From NCBI GenBank assembly GCA_902602185.1, contig CACKPV010000001.1, positions 172,785-236,784 on the forward strand: a stretch of DNA of 64,000 nt, read 5' to 3'. A program made the position numbers and the translations under genes. This DNA is from an uncultured SAR86 cluster bacterium. GTDB lineage: Bacteria > Pseudomonadota > Gammaproteobacteria > Magnimaribacterales > D2472. Below the pieces are notes generated by a model. It did no database searches. It had not been told where the DNA came from and was given only the letters and a program-made list of their open reading frames with translations. Below, piece by piece: positions 54,149 to 63,103 of the stretch (position 1 is the stretch's first letter; each line of letters opens with the position of its first letter).

Positions 54149-55615
54149 CTAGCTGCGTTGATAATTAGGAGCTTCTTTGGTGATTTGAACATCATGCACA
54201 TGGCTTTCTGCCATGCCAGCATTAGTAATTTCCACGAATTTACTATCCTCTTGCATTGCGGTGATTGTCTTGCAACCTACGTACCCCATACTTTGACGCA
54301 AACCACCAACTAGTTGATTAATTACACTGATCACCCAACCTTTATAGGGGACTCTCCCTTCGACACCCTCAGGGACTAATTTATCTGGTGCTATGCCCTC
54401 TTGCATGTATCGGTTAGAGTCGTCTTGTTTTGCCATAGCCGCAATTGAACCCATGCCTCGATAAGTTTTAAAACTTCGCCCTTGATATAATTCAATTTCT
54501 CCTGGAGCCTCCTCAGTACCAGCAAAAATACTTCCCAACATTACCGCATCTGCTCCAGCTGCAATAGCTTTAGCAATATCTCCTGAATACCTCATGCCCC
54601 CATCAGCAATTAAGGGCACTTGACCCTTAATAGCCTCTTTGATTTCCAAAATTGCTGAAATTTGGGGGACTCCAATTCCAGCAACAATCCTAGTTGTACA
54701 AATAGATCCTGGGCCCATCCCAATTTTAATGCTATCTGCTCCAGCCTCTAATAAAGCTTTTGCCCCATCAGCTGAAGCAACATTACCAGCAATCACATCC
54801 TGATTCGGAAAATTTTTCTTAATTATCTTGACGGTATCTATTACATTTTGTGAATGCCCATGAGCACTATCAATCACAAACACATCTACTCCAGCATCTG
54901 CTAAAGCTTGAGCTCTCTCAAGGGTATCTGCTCCTGTCCCAATAGCAGCACCCACCATTAACTGTCCTTGATCATCCCGTGTTGCATCTGGATACTGTGC
55001 AGATTTTTCGATGTCCTTCATCGTAACTAAACCGCATAACTGATCATCTTTATCAATGACTAATATCTTCTCAATTCTATTTTCATACATTAATTTTTTA
55101 ACATCCTCTTGGGGAGTATTCTCAAAAACTGTAATTAACTTGTCTCTTGGAGTCATAATCGATTGAACGTCTGCCCCCATGTCATCGGCATATCGAAAAT
55201 CTCTACTAGTAACGATTCCTTTAAGTTGACCATCATCCACAACAGGCATACCGGAAATATTTAACTCTTCTGTCAAGTCTTTAAGTTCTTTAATCGTTCT
55301 TGTTGATCTTATGGTGCTGGGGTCACGAACGACTCCACTTTCATATTTTTTTACTTGCTTAACAGCATTTGCCTGCTCTGCAATAGAGCAATTCTTATGT
55401 AAAACCCCAAAACCTCCTGCTTCAGCCTGAGCAATTGCCATTCTAGCCTCTGTCACAGTATCCATTGCTGCTGAGACTAAGGGTAACTTTAATTCAATAT
55501 TGGTAGAAAGTTTCGTGGTTAATGAGACTTCACTGGGAAGGAAATTACTGTAGGCAGGGATGAGTAAAACATCATCGAAGGTAAGTGCCTTATACTTTAC
55601 TTTGTCTTGGTCCAT
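54149..55615 (-). CDS. guaB: IMP dehydrogenase
   Basis: NAD-dependent oxidation of IMP to XMP, rate-limiting for guanine nucleotides. The N-terminus [16 protein letters not shown], two CBS domains (residues about 90-205), the active-site cysteine loop [13 protein letters not shown] (about residue 305) and the flap region are all present. The start is the ATG giving [13 protein letters not shown]; the in-frame TTG five codons earlier lies inside a -10-like TATACT. The protein is about 488 residues, as in E. coli. Confidence 0.97.
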   Translation of the reverse strand: MDQDKVKYKALTFDDVLLIPAYSNFLPSEVSLTTKLSTNIELKLPLVSAAMDTVTEARMAIAQAEAGGFGVLHKNCSIAEQANAVKQVKKYESGVVRDPSTIRSTRTIKELKDLTEELNISGMPVVDDGQLKGIVTSRDFRYADDMGADVQSIMTPRDKLITVFENTPQEDVKKLMYENRIEKILVIDKDDQLCGLVTMKDIEKSAQYPDATRDDQGQLMVGAAIGTGADTLERAQALADAGVDVFVIDSAHGHSQNVIDTVKIIKKNFPNQDVIAGNVASADGAKALLEAGADSIKIGMGPGSICTTRIVAGIGVPQISAILEIKEAIKGQVPLIADGGMRYSGDIAKAIAAGADAVMLGSIFAGTEEAPGEIELYQGRSFKTYRGMGSIAAMAKQDDSNRYMQEGIAPDKLVPEGVEGRVPYKGWVISVINQLVGGLRQSMGYVGCKTITAMQEDSKFVEITNAGMAESHVHDVQITKEAPNYQRS

Positions 55616-55620
55616 GCGAA

Positions 55621-55629
55621 AGTATAACA
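55621..55629 (-). promoter_or_regulatory. Possible extended -10 element for guaB
   Basis: TGTTATACT on the minus strand is an extended -10 motif (TG-N-TATACT) ending five bases before the guaB ATG. If active it would start transcription at or just inside the start codon. No Shine-Dalgarno is seen between it and the ATG. Confidence is limited by the A+T-rich background. Confidence 0.35.
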
Positions 55630-55660
55630 AAAGAAGTTTGAGAAAAAAACAGACTGACCG

Positions 55661-55999
55661 TTAAGTTGAATACAGTTGATCGGTCTTGGCCGCACAAATA
55701 AAATCATTTTTATGCAGTCCCTGAATCTTATGAGACCACCACAAAACTGTTACCTTGCCCCACTCTAAAATAATTTGAGGGTGATGATCTTCTCTATCAG
55801 CCATTTGAGCAATCTTGTTTGTAAATTCAATTGCTGCTGCATAATCTTTAAAATCGAAAACTTTTTGGAGTTGCTCGCATTCATGATTGATAATAGACCA
55901 ATCCGTTATTTGATCAAGAAAATCAATTTTTTCAGCATCTGTAACTTTTGGGGCATCTATCGTACAAGCTTCACAAGTTTTCTTTTCTAATGACTCCAT
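55661..55999 (-). CDS. phhB: Pterin-4a-carbinolamine dehydratase
   Basis: A 112-residue protein of the PCD/DCoH family, which recycles the pterin cofactor of aromatic amino acid hydroxylases. The hallmark is REDHHPQIILEWGKVTVLWW, with the adjacent histidines of the active site, preceded by DFKDYAAAIEFTNKIA. No phenylalanine hydroxylase gene is in the window, so it may serve another pterin-dependent process; stand-alone PCDs are common. It follows fumC by two bases. Confidence 0.92.
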   Translation of the reverse strand: MESLEKKTCEACTIDAPKVTDAEKIDFLDQITDWSIINHECEQLQKVFDFKDYAAAIEFTNKIAQMADREDHHPQIILEWGKVTVLWWSHKIQGLHKNDFICAAKTDQLYST

Positions 56000-56001
56000 A
56001 A

Positions 56002-57393
56002 TTACTTCGACAATCCTCCTTTGGTGAGTTTTACAGGATCTAAAAGTTTCTTTAGTTTTGCTTCTGATAAATCAGTTTGTTCAAGTGCGACATCAATAAT
56101 TGCTCGACCTTGAGCATATGCTTGCTTTGCAATAGCAGCCGCTTTCTTGTAACCGATAACTGGATTCAGTGCAGTCACTAAAATAGGATTGCGTGCAAGG
56201 GATGCTTCAATATTTTTCTTATTTATTTTTAATGTTCTAATTCCTTTCCTTGCAAGTACATTCATACTGCCTGCTAAAATGTTTACACTTTTGAGATTAC
56301 AATATGCAATAACAGGCATCATTACATTTAATTGAAAGCTACCTGACTGGGCTGCGACGGTAACAGTTACATCATTACCAATCACATCGGCGCCTGCCAT
56401 AGCTACTGCTTCGGGGATTACCGGATTGACTTTTCCAGGCATGATGCTGCTGCCTGGTTGAAGAGCTTGCAATTCAACCTCCGCAATACCTGCAAGGGGC
56501 CCACTATTCATCCAACGTAAATCATTGGATATTTTCATCAAAATTACGGCAAGATTTTTGAGTTCTCCCGAAAGTTGAACAGATAAATCTTGTGAACTTA
56601 GGTTCCTAAAGTAATCATTGCTTGTTTCAGCTTTGAAACCCACTAAAGGAGAAATAGCTTTGCAAAATTCACGAGCAAATCTTGGGTGTGCATTAATGCC
56701 AGTGCCAACTGCCGTGCCACCCTGTGGCAAAAAACGCAGTGCATCAAGTACTGTTATGAGAGATGCCCTAGCATTAAGCAATTGCGAATTCCATGCACCT
56801 AACTCTTGGTCAATGGTTAAAGGCATAGCATCCATGAGGTGCGTTCTGCCTGTTTTCACAACCCCATGGTATTGTACAATTTTTTTTGCAATAGTATCGA
56901 TAAGCAAATCCATGGCAGGCATAAGTTTTTCTGCAGTATCAACGTAATAAGCACAATGCATTGCCGTGGGAATGACATCGTTAGAGCTTTGGCTCATATT
57001 GACATCATCATTGGGATTAATGTCCAATTTAGAGTATTTTGATGCAAGATTTGCAATAACCTCATTAGCATTCATATTAGTGCTGGTTCCCGAGCCAGTT
57101 TGAAAGACATCAATAGGAAATTGTTTCCCATGCTTATTTTGCCAGACTTCTTTTGCCGCTTTTGAAATTGCTCTTTGCTTGTTGGTCGGTAGTAACTTTA
57201 ATTTATTATTTGCGCGAGCTGCAGCATCTTTAATCTTCCCCAACACTTGAATGAAAGTTGGAGTAAAGGGAAAATTCATACTTATTCCACTAATTGGGAA
57301 ATTATCTACAGCCCTTTGAGTTTGTGCTCCCCAGAGTGCCCCTCTCGGGACCTTCACTTTTCCCAGGGTATCTTCTTCAATACGATATTTCAT
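56002..57393 (-). CDS. fumC: Fumarate hydratase class II
   Basis: Iron-independent fumarase interconverting fumarate and malate. The signature GSSIMPGKVNPVIPEA (about residue 315) contains the mobile catalytic loop; GSGTSTNMNANEV and KTGRTHLMDAMP are the other two conserved regions. The 463-residue length is normal. It diverges from the class II aldolase gene with 57 bases between the two starts. A heat- and oxygen-stable fumarase suits an aerobic lifestyle. Confidence 0.96.
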   Translation of the reverse strand: MKYRIEEDTLGKVKVPRGALWGAQTQRAVDNFPISGISMNFPFTPTFIQVLGKIKDAAARANNKLKLLPTNKQRAISKAAKEVWQNKHGKQFPIDVFQTGSGTSTNMNANEVIANLASKYSKLDINPNDDVNMSQSSNDVIPTAMHCAYYVDTAEKLMPAMDLLIDTIAKKIVQYHGVVKTGRTHLMDAMPLTIDQELGAWNSQLLNARASLITVLDALRFLPQGGTAVGTGINAHPRFAREFCKAISPLVGFKAETSNDYFRNLSSQDLSVQLSGELKNLAVILMKISNDLRWMNSGPLAGIAEVELQALQPGSSIMPGKVNPVIPEAVAMAGADVIGNDVTVTVAAQSGSFQLNVMMPVIAYCNLKSVNILAGSMNVLARKGIRTLKINKKNIEASLARNPILVTALNPVIGYKKAAAIAKQAYAQGRAIIDVALEQTDLSEAKLKKLLDPVKLTKGGLSK

Positions 57394-57450
57394 AAATAGT
57401 ATTTTTTATGTAAACTATTTTACACCTTTAAAAAAGTATTTGGAGAAGAA

Positions 57451-58260
57451 ATGGGAAAAGTCACACCACTTAGAATTGATACCAACAAGGGCAAACTTCC
57501 AGTTAAACAAAAAGGATTAGAAATGAAAGAATTTGCCAGTGTTGATGAGCTTCGACGTGATCAATTAGAAAAATTAGCAGCAGGTTTTCGCCTGTTTGCT
57601 CATTTTGGTTTTAATGAAGGAGTTGCTGGGCATATTACCTATAGAGATCCCGAATTCCCTGATCACTTTTGGGTGAATCCTTTAGGAGTCCATTTTTCGC
57701 AAATTTCCGTATCTGATTTAATACTTGTAAATCATGATGGAGAAGTCATTCAAGGAGATAAAGCTGTGAATGTGGCTGCATTTGCAATCCATTCAAGACT
57801 TCACAAAGCAAGACCTGATGTCAATGCTGCAGCGCACTCACACAGTATTTATGGCAGAACTTTTTCTACATTGGGAAAACTTCTCGATCCTATCTCCCAA
57901 GATGCTTGTGCTTTTTATGAAAGGCAGGGAATTTATAAAGATTTTTCAGGTGTTGTAGAGGAAGTTGATGAAGGTGATCTAATCGCAGAAGCTCTTGGAG
58001 ATAATTCAGTTATTATTTTACAAAATCATGGAATACTAACTACAGGCTCATCCGTCGATATAGCTTTATGGTTTTACATGTCAATGGAGAGATGTTGTCA
58101 GGCACAACTGATGGCTGATGCTGCTGGAAAACCAGAGTTGATACCGCATGATGTTGCAGTTAAAACTAGATCTTTTATTGCTAACGATGTTGCAGCATGG
58201 GCAAGTTACCAACCTGCCTATGACATGATTATCAAACAATCTCCAGACTTACTCGACTAA
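57451..58260 (+). CDS. Class II aldolase/adducin family protein
   Basis: A 269-residue protein of the class II aldolase/adducin fold. The zinc-binding histidines are in NAAAHSHSIYGRTF (about residues 127-131) and LQNHGILTTG (about 192), and the phosphate-binding loop region is FNEGVAGHITYRDP. Small-molecule members cleave sugar phosphates, but many of this length act on unknown substrates. GGAGAAGAA precedes the ATG; a second ATG at 57523 also has an AGGA, so a shorter start is possible. It converges on the aldehyde dehydrogenase with a 12-base overlap. Confidence 0.85.
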   Translation: MGKVTPLRIDTNKGKLPVKQKGLEMKEFASVDELRRDQLEKLAAGFRLFAHFGFNEGVAGHITYRDPEFPDHFWVNPLGVHFSQISVSDLILVNHDGEVIQGDKAVNVAAFAIHSRLHKARPDVNAAAHSHSIYGRTFSTLGKLLDPISQDACAFYERQGIYKDFSGVVEEVDEGDLIAEALGDNSVIILQNHGILTTGSSVDIALWFYMSMERCCQAQLMADAAGKPELIPHDVAVKTRSFIANDVAAWASYQPAYDMIIKQSPDLLD

Positions 58261-59676
58261 AGCACCGATAACTGCTTTGGTTTCTAGGCATTCTTCAAGC
58301 CCGTGAGCACCATGCTCTCTCCCATTTCCTGAGGTTTTATATCCTCCAAATGGCGCCGAGCGCACTCGTGCTCCTTTATTAATAGTAATTTGTCCTGCTC
58401 TTATTTTAGATGCAACTTCTAATGCATGATCATGTTCTCCTTGCACATATCCTGCAAGCCCGTAGGGAGTGTCATTTGCTATTTGAATAGCTTCATCTTC
58501 ATTTTCATATTTGATGAGGCATAAAACAGGGCCAAAGATCTCTTCCTGAGCAATGGTCATATCATTTGTTACATCAGCAAAGATAGTAGGTTTAACAAAA
58601 TACCCATCTGTACAACCCTCAGGCAACCCAAGACCACCAGCAGCTACTGTAGCTCCTTCATCAATACCAACCTGAATTAAACGTTGAACTTTTTCAAATT
58701 GAGCTTTGTTGGAAATTGGACCCATCTTAGTATCGGCATCAAATGGATCACCAACTTTCATTGCATTTGCAGTTGCCGATGCAATTTCTACTGCCTTATC
58801 ATAGTTTTTAGAGGATACCAGCATTCTTGTCGGTGCATTACATGATTGACCAGTATTTAAAAAACAACTGGAGACACCAGCAGCAACAGCTTTTTCAATG
58901 TCAGCATCGTCTAAAATAATGTTGGCAGACTTTCCACCCAACTCTTGAGTCACTCTTTTGACGGTAGCTGCAGATGCTTGAGCTACTGCAACCCCTGCTC
59001 TCGTTGAACCGGTAAAATGCATCATATCTGTGTCTTTGTGAGCAGAAAGAGCAGCTCCGACAACTGGACCCATACCATTAACTAAATTAAACATGCCTTT
59101 TGGGGCACCTGATGCATCAATAATTTCGGCTAAGATGATGGCACAAAATGGTGTTATTTCACTAGGTTTAAGGACCATAGTACAGCCTGCAGCAATTGCT
59201 GATGCAACTTTGGTACTCATCTGGTTCATTGGCCAGTTCCACGGTGTGATCATTCCAATAACTCCAATGGGTTCTTTACGAACTAAGTAACCATCTTTTT
59301 CGAATTCAAAATCAAACTCTTTTAACACTCTCAAAGTATCTTTGAAATGAGTTAAACCAGAAGCAACTTGAGCTACCTGAGACAACCATAAGGGTGCTCC
59401 CATTTCTGAAGAGATAGTGGATGCCAGTTCATCTGCACGAGCTTCATACTCATTAATAATATTTTCTAAGATGGTGATTCTTTCTTCTTTGGTTGAAAAT
59501 TGAAAAGATTGAAAGCAATCTTTGGCTGCTGCTACAGCTAAATCTACGTCATCTGCAGTGCTAGCAGCAACAACTCCCATGACCGAGTCATCTGACGGGT
59601 TCATTACTTCTATAATCTCTGAAGATTGAGCGTCTATCCAAGCTCCATTAATATAATTTTGCGTTTTTTCTATCAT
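58249..59676 (-). CDS. NAD(P)-dependent aldehyde dehydrogenase
   Basis: A 475-residue aldehyde dehydrogenase. The catalytic cysteine is in NTGQSCNAPTR (about residue 278), the general-base glutamate in VTQELGGKSANI (about 243), and the cofactor motif is TPWNWPMNQMSTKVA. The substrate cannot be assigned. TAGGAC precedes the ATG, and a TATAAT lies at 59699-59704 on the minus strand, so it probably has its own promoter. It is separated by 52 bases from the sugar cluster upstream. Confidence 0.93.
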   Translation of the reverse strand: MIEKTQNYINGAWIDAQSSEIIEVMNPSDDSVMGVVAASTADDVDLAVAAAKDCFQSFQFSTKEERITILENIINEYEARADELASTISSEMGAPLWLSQVAQVASGLTHFKDTLRVLKEFDFEFEKDGYLVRKEPIGVIGMITPWNWPMNQMSTKVASAIAAGCTMVLKPSEITPFCAIILAEIIDASGAPKGMFNLVNGMGPVVGAALSAHKDTDMMHFTGSTRAGVAVAQASAATVKRVTQELGGKSANIILDDADIEKAVAAGVSSCFLNTGQSCNAPTRMLVSSKNYDKAVEIASATANAMKVGDPFDADTKMGPISNKAQFEKVQRLIQVGIDEGATVAAGGLGLPEGCTDGYFVKPTIFADVTNDMTIAQEEIFGPVLCLIKYENEDEAIQIANDTPYGLAGYVQGEHDHALEVASKIRAGQITINKGARVRSAPFGGYKTSGNGREHGAHGLEECLETKAVIGALVE

Positions 59677-59728
59677 AAATTAGTCCTATTTTGTATGGAT
59701 TATAACCCATTATTTTTTTGAGTCGAAA

Positions 59729-60727
59729 TCACAACTGTATTTTTTCTATTATACTTTTCACCAGCTGTTTCTGCACTCCTTCTATTAATGCTGAAGAATT
59801 TTTTCTATTGAAATCTAGACTAATTATTGCTTCCATTGACGATCGTGACATAAATCCCCTATTAAGATAATGTTGAATTTGATTGTCATATCTTGAAGGA
59901 CTATTAATTACTTTGGGGTAAATCGTAGTGACTAGGTTTCCACTGGAAATTGCTTCGGATATCATCATGGCACTATCTTCAGTCACCATAATATGCTGAG
60001 CAGATCCAAAAAGTTTTGCTAAATCAGCATTAGCTCCACCCCGATGGAACCAAATACTGTGTTCTGAAATTTGTTTAATATTCTGAAAAAAAAGGTTTTC
60101 AACTTTTGGATCGGTTCTTCTCGATGTGACACATAGTATTTCATTTTTTGAATGTTTGGAAAATTCATTAATGTTATCTATGAATCTTTCATACTCTGTG
60201 AAAGAATAAGTATACCCAATACCATCACCTCCAATGAGCAATAAAATAAAATCTTGTGGATGAAAATTGATACTAGCTCTGGAACAACTACTTGGAGAAT
60301 ATTTATTTGGAGTGATGTCAAACACAATATTACTGGGATGATCATCAAATTTTTCAGAAGTTAAATGTACCGAAAATAATCTTGATGGAATACCCCGCGG
60401 TGAACCTAATTGAATATTAGGAATCTTATGGATCAAACCAACAGCAGCATTTAATGCCATAGTATTTCCACCTGCTGCGACTATTAGATCAAAGTCTTGC
60501 ACCATAATGGGTTTAAACAATCCTTGAATCAAGTTTGCGGTAAAAGTATTTAAAAATCTGCAGAGAAAACGAATAAAAATTTTTAAAGGTGATCTTAAAA
60601 AATGTATCCTCCAGGCTAATTCATGAACTTCAAATGTGCAATTAGTTTCGTCCTGTAGCATGTGACAAATGCCAATCGATTGATTGACATGCCCTGGGAT
60701 ACCATCACTTAAAATTAAGATTCTCAT
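59729..60727 (-). CDS. ELM1-family protein, putative glycosyltransferase
   Basis: About 332 residues resembling the mitochondrial-fission ELM1 / GT-B-like family: ILSDGIPGHVNQSIGI at the N-terminus, LIVAAGGNTMALNAAVG, LLIGGDGIGYTYSFTEYE and MVTEDSAMMISEAISSGN, the last being a typical nucleotide-sugar-binding region of GT-B enzymes. Bacterial members are associated with envelope glycan loci and probably transfer sugars. The start giving MRILILSDG is chosen by family; an upstream ATG (60760) is possible. It overlaps the KdsB-like gene by 23 bases and is the last gene of the cluster. Confidence 0.75.
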   Translation of the reverse strand: MRILILSDGIPGHVNQSIGICHMLQDETNCTFEVHELAWRIHFLRSPLKIFIRFLCRFLNTFTANLIQGLFKPIMVQDFDLIVAAGGNTMALNAAVGLIHKIPNIQLGSPRGIPSRLFSVHLTSEKFDDHPSNIVFDITPNKYSPSSCSRASINFHPQDFILLLIGGDGIGYTYSFTEYERFIDNINEFSKHSKNEILCVTSRRTDPKVENLFFQNIKQISEHSIWFHRGGANADLAKLFGSAQHIMVTEDSAMMISEAISSGNLVTTIYPKVINSPSRYDNQIQHYLNRGFMSRSSMEAIISLDFNRKNSSALIEGVQKQLVKSIIEKIQL

Positions 60728-61478
60728 AGTATTTTCGATATTCAGGAAATAAGGGGTCATGCATTAGTCGAGCTTCAACCAAAGATATATCTTTTAGTTG
60801 ATCCACACCAATAATTGATTTGGTAACCTCCATTGCAAGAATATCAATATCATTATCAAGCAGTCTCATCATGTCTATTGATTCAATAATTTCATGCTTT
60901 GAAGGTTCCAATATAATAAATTTTTTTAAGATTTCACTAGCAAACCCTATCATGCCCAACTGACGAAAGCTGACTGCTGTGTTAGTCGGAATAGAGGCTC
61001 TCGAAAAAAAATTGACGGTATTATTTTGTGTCAAAATAGCTTTGACTACATTTACATCTTGGATACCTTCATCAGTAATTGCATGAACCAAATTTATTAC
61101 TGATGCTTTTGAGGTATTCATTGATGCTATGAGGTTATCAACTACTTGGGGGTCCAACTCAGGTTCATCGCCTTGCAATAGAATTATATTTTCAAAATGT
61201 TTCTTCTGAGTTTCTAAATTTTCTAAAACCTCAGCTGCTCTTTCCGTTGCTCTTTCATGCTTTGCTGATGTCATCATGCACTCAAAGCCTAACCTCTCCC
61301 CTAATTCAAAAATTTCCGTATCAGGTGTTGCAAGAATCAGTTTGTCGATCATTTTAGCTTTTTGCGCACGATACAGACAATGCGCAATCATAGGAATACC
61401 CATTATTGGATGAAGGGGTTTGTTAGGAAATCTGGAAGAAGCTAATCTGGCAGGAATTACTCCTAAAGTCCTAGGCAT
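60705..61478 (-). CDS. CMP-KDO synthetase (KdsB)-like cytidylyltransferase
   Basis: About 257 residues of the CMP-ulosonate synthetase type. The CTP-binding start is GVIPARLASSRFPNKPL, the metal-binding QGDEP is kept in ILLQGDEPELDP, and FFSRASIP matches the FSRATIP of KdsB. The KdsB motif SGTER is changed to RATER and the C-terminal TGVDTPEDL to IGVDQLKDI, so this may activate a sugar acid other than KDO. The ATG giving MPRTLGVIPA is chosen; upstream in-frame sequence is inside the aldolase gene. It overlaps the aldolase by 8 bases. Confidence 0.82.
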   Translation of the reverse strand: MPRTLGVIPARLASSRFPNKPLHPIMGIPMIAHCLYRAQKAKMIDKLILATPDTEIFELGERLGFECMMTSAKHERATERAAEVLENLETQKKHFENIILLQGDEPELDPQVVDNLIASMNTSKASVINLVHAITDEGIQDVNVVKAILTQNNTVNFFSRASIPTNTAVSFRQLGMIGFASEILKKFIILEPSKHEIIESIDMMRLLDNDIDILAMEVTKSIIGVDQLKDISLVEARLMHDPLFPEYRKYYENLNFK

Positions 61479-62199
61479 CTTTGAAAGGTTGTCTTGCCAT
61501 GACATCAAGCATTCTAAAATCAACAGAATATGCAATTGTGTCGTAGCCAATTCTAACTTTATCAGCAATTAACTTGGGATCAGGTTCAACTATGTGAATA
61601 CCTCTTTGAATATCAAATTTTTTTGCTGTCTCTAAGACTTTTTGCTCAAGCTGCAAAAATTCTTCTGCATTAAATTCAGCAGGCTTACCTATGGAGGCAG
61701 ATAAATCATAAGGCCCGAGAAAATATCCGGTAATCGGATTATCAAAAATTTCTTCAATTTTTTCTACTGCTAGTTTTGATTCGATTTGAACAAATACTTC
61801 AATTTCAGATGCTATTTGTGAGATATATGCTTGCTTGGATTTTGCTTCTCCATAGCCTTGAGCACGATATAATCCCATCCCGCGCTTACCAACTGGTGGA
61901 TAAAACGCAGCATCAAGAACTTTTGAAACTTCTTGAGCTGAATTAACCATAGGAACAATTATGCCTTTTGCACCAAAATCTAAAACTTTTTTTATCTCCG
62001 CAGCATTATTAGAAGAAACTCGAACATAAGGTTTAGCTCCGGCAAGATCTATCACTCGAATAAGTTTCTCAGCTTGCGATAAAGAAATTGGTGTATGCTC
62101 CAAATCTACAGTGATCCAATCATAACCAGCTGTAGCAAGAATTTCTGCAACAGCTTCACTGTAAATTGTTAACCAAGTACCAAAAGATTGTTTCTTCAT
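61471..62199 (-). CDS. HpcH/HpaI-family pyruvate aldolase
   Basis: A 242-residue metal-dependent class II aldolase of the HpcH/HpaI/GarL family, which joins or cleaves pyruvate and an aldehyde to make 2-keto-3-deoxy acids. Conserved parts are WITVDLEHTPIS, KPYVRVSSNN (substrate Arg), GAKGIIVPMVNSAQE, FVQIES (metal Glu) and LGPYDLSASIG (metal Asp). Its place next to a CMP-ulosonate synthetase suggests a synthetic direction, producing the acid that is then activated. The direction is inference; family members are usually catabolic. Confidence 0.87.
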   Translation of the reverse strand: MKKQSFGTWLTIYSEAVAEILATAGYDWITVDLEHTPISLSQAEKLIRVIDLAGAKPYVRVSSNNAAEIKKVLDFGAKGIIVPMVNSAQEVSKVLDAAFYPPVGKRGMGLYRAQGYGEAKSKQAYISQIASEIEVFVQIESKLAVEKIEEIFDNPITGYFLGPYDLSASIGKPAEFNAEEFLQLEQKVLETAKKFDIQRGIHIVEPDPKLIADKVRIGYDTIAYSVDFRMLDVMARQPFKDA

Positions 62200-62200
62200 A

Positions 62201-63103
62201 TCAAGTATTTTGATCTAACCCCTCGATAGCTGCAAGTCCCATAGCAATTACTCCTTCTTCAGTCATGCTCCCAAGGTGAGAAGTGGCATAAAAATTCTTA
62301 AGATCAAGTAAAGGTGAGGTGTGGTTTGGTTCATTTTCAAAAACATCAAATGCTCCAAAAGCTTTAGGGTTATCTTGTAAAAATAATAGCAAATCAACTT
62401 CATTTACAATCCCTCCTCTCGCTGTATTAATTATCTTTACATCATCTTTGCATTGTCTTAGGTTGTCTTTGTTGATTAAATTCTTAGTTGCTTCTGTTAA
62501 AGGAAGATGAATACTAATAATATCTGACTGCTGAAGAATATCCTCAAGTGGCACTTGATAAATGTCAGGATCTTGATCGTATGCCAAGATTTTACAAGAG
62601 AAAGGAGTTAAAAATTCAGCAACTAATTTTCCAACATGACCAAATCCAATAATGCCTATGGTCTTGAAAGATAATTCATTACCTCTCTCCTGACTCCATA
62701 TTCCCTCTTTTATATTGGCAAGACTCACATGGGTTTTTCGCAAAGCAGTAAGCATGAGCATAATTGTTAACTCAGCCACTGGTCTTTTGTTAACTCCTGG
62801 AGTGAAACCAAGTCGAATATTGTGAGCTTGTATTGCTTCTAAATCTAAATTGTTAAGGCCAACTCCGTATTTACTAATCACTTGTAACTTTGGAAGTTGA
62901 TCAAGAATCTCAGTATTGAAAGTTTCAAGTCCGACAATGACTTTATTGGTACCTTGTAAAAATTCAATGAGTGTTTTGCCTTTTAGGGAAATACCATCGT
63001 CATTGAGAATCACATGTTTGTATCTGGACTTTAACTCTTTGATTAAGACTTTGTTTTTAGAAAATGATCTTGAAGTAACGGCAACAACGTCAGAAGTATT
63101 CAT
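62201..63103 (-). CDS. D-isomer specific 2-hydroxyacid dehydrogenase
   Basis: A 300-residue NAD-dependent dehydrogenase of the SerA-like family. The nucleotide-binding motif is IGIIGFGHVGKLVAEFL (about residue 145), and the catalytic trio is in NTARGGIVNE (Arg), FENEPNH (Glu) and TSHLGSMTEEG (His). It lacks the C-terminal regulatory domain of SerA. Within the cluster it could interconvert a 2-keto acid and a 2-hydroxy acid related to the sugar being made. It overlaps the phosphatase gene stop (ATGA) and is one base from the aldolase. Confidence 0.87.
   Translation of the reverse strand: MNTSDVVAVTSRSFSKNKVLIKELKSRYKHVILNDDGISLKGKTLIEFLQGTNKVIVGLETFNTEILDQLPKLQVISKYGVGLNNLDLEAIQAHNIRLGFTPGVNKRPVAELTIMLMLTALRKTHVSLANIKEGIWSQERGNELSFKTIGIIGFGHVGKLVAEFLTPFSCKILAYDQDPDIYQVPLEDILQQSDIISIHLPLTEATKNLINKDNLRQCKDDVKIINTARGGIVNEVDLLLFLQDNPKAFGAFDVFENEPNHTSPLLDLKNFYATSHLGSMTEEGVIAMGLAAIEGLDQNT

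Noticed and set aside
56618..56947. A 109-codon plus-strand frame inside fumC
   Set aside because: It is the reverse complement of the fumarase core; composition and lack of motifs mark it as a shadow.
61479..61568. Longer N-terminus for the KdsB-like gene
   Set aside because: The extra 30 codons are the aldolase C-terminal coding region in another frame, and the KdsB family starts at the chosen ATG.
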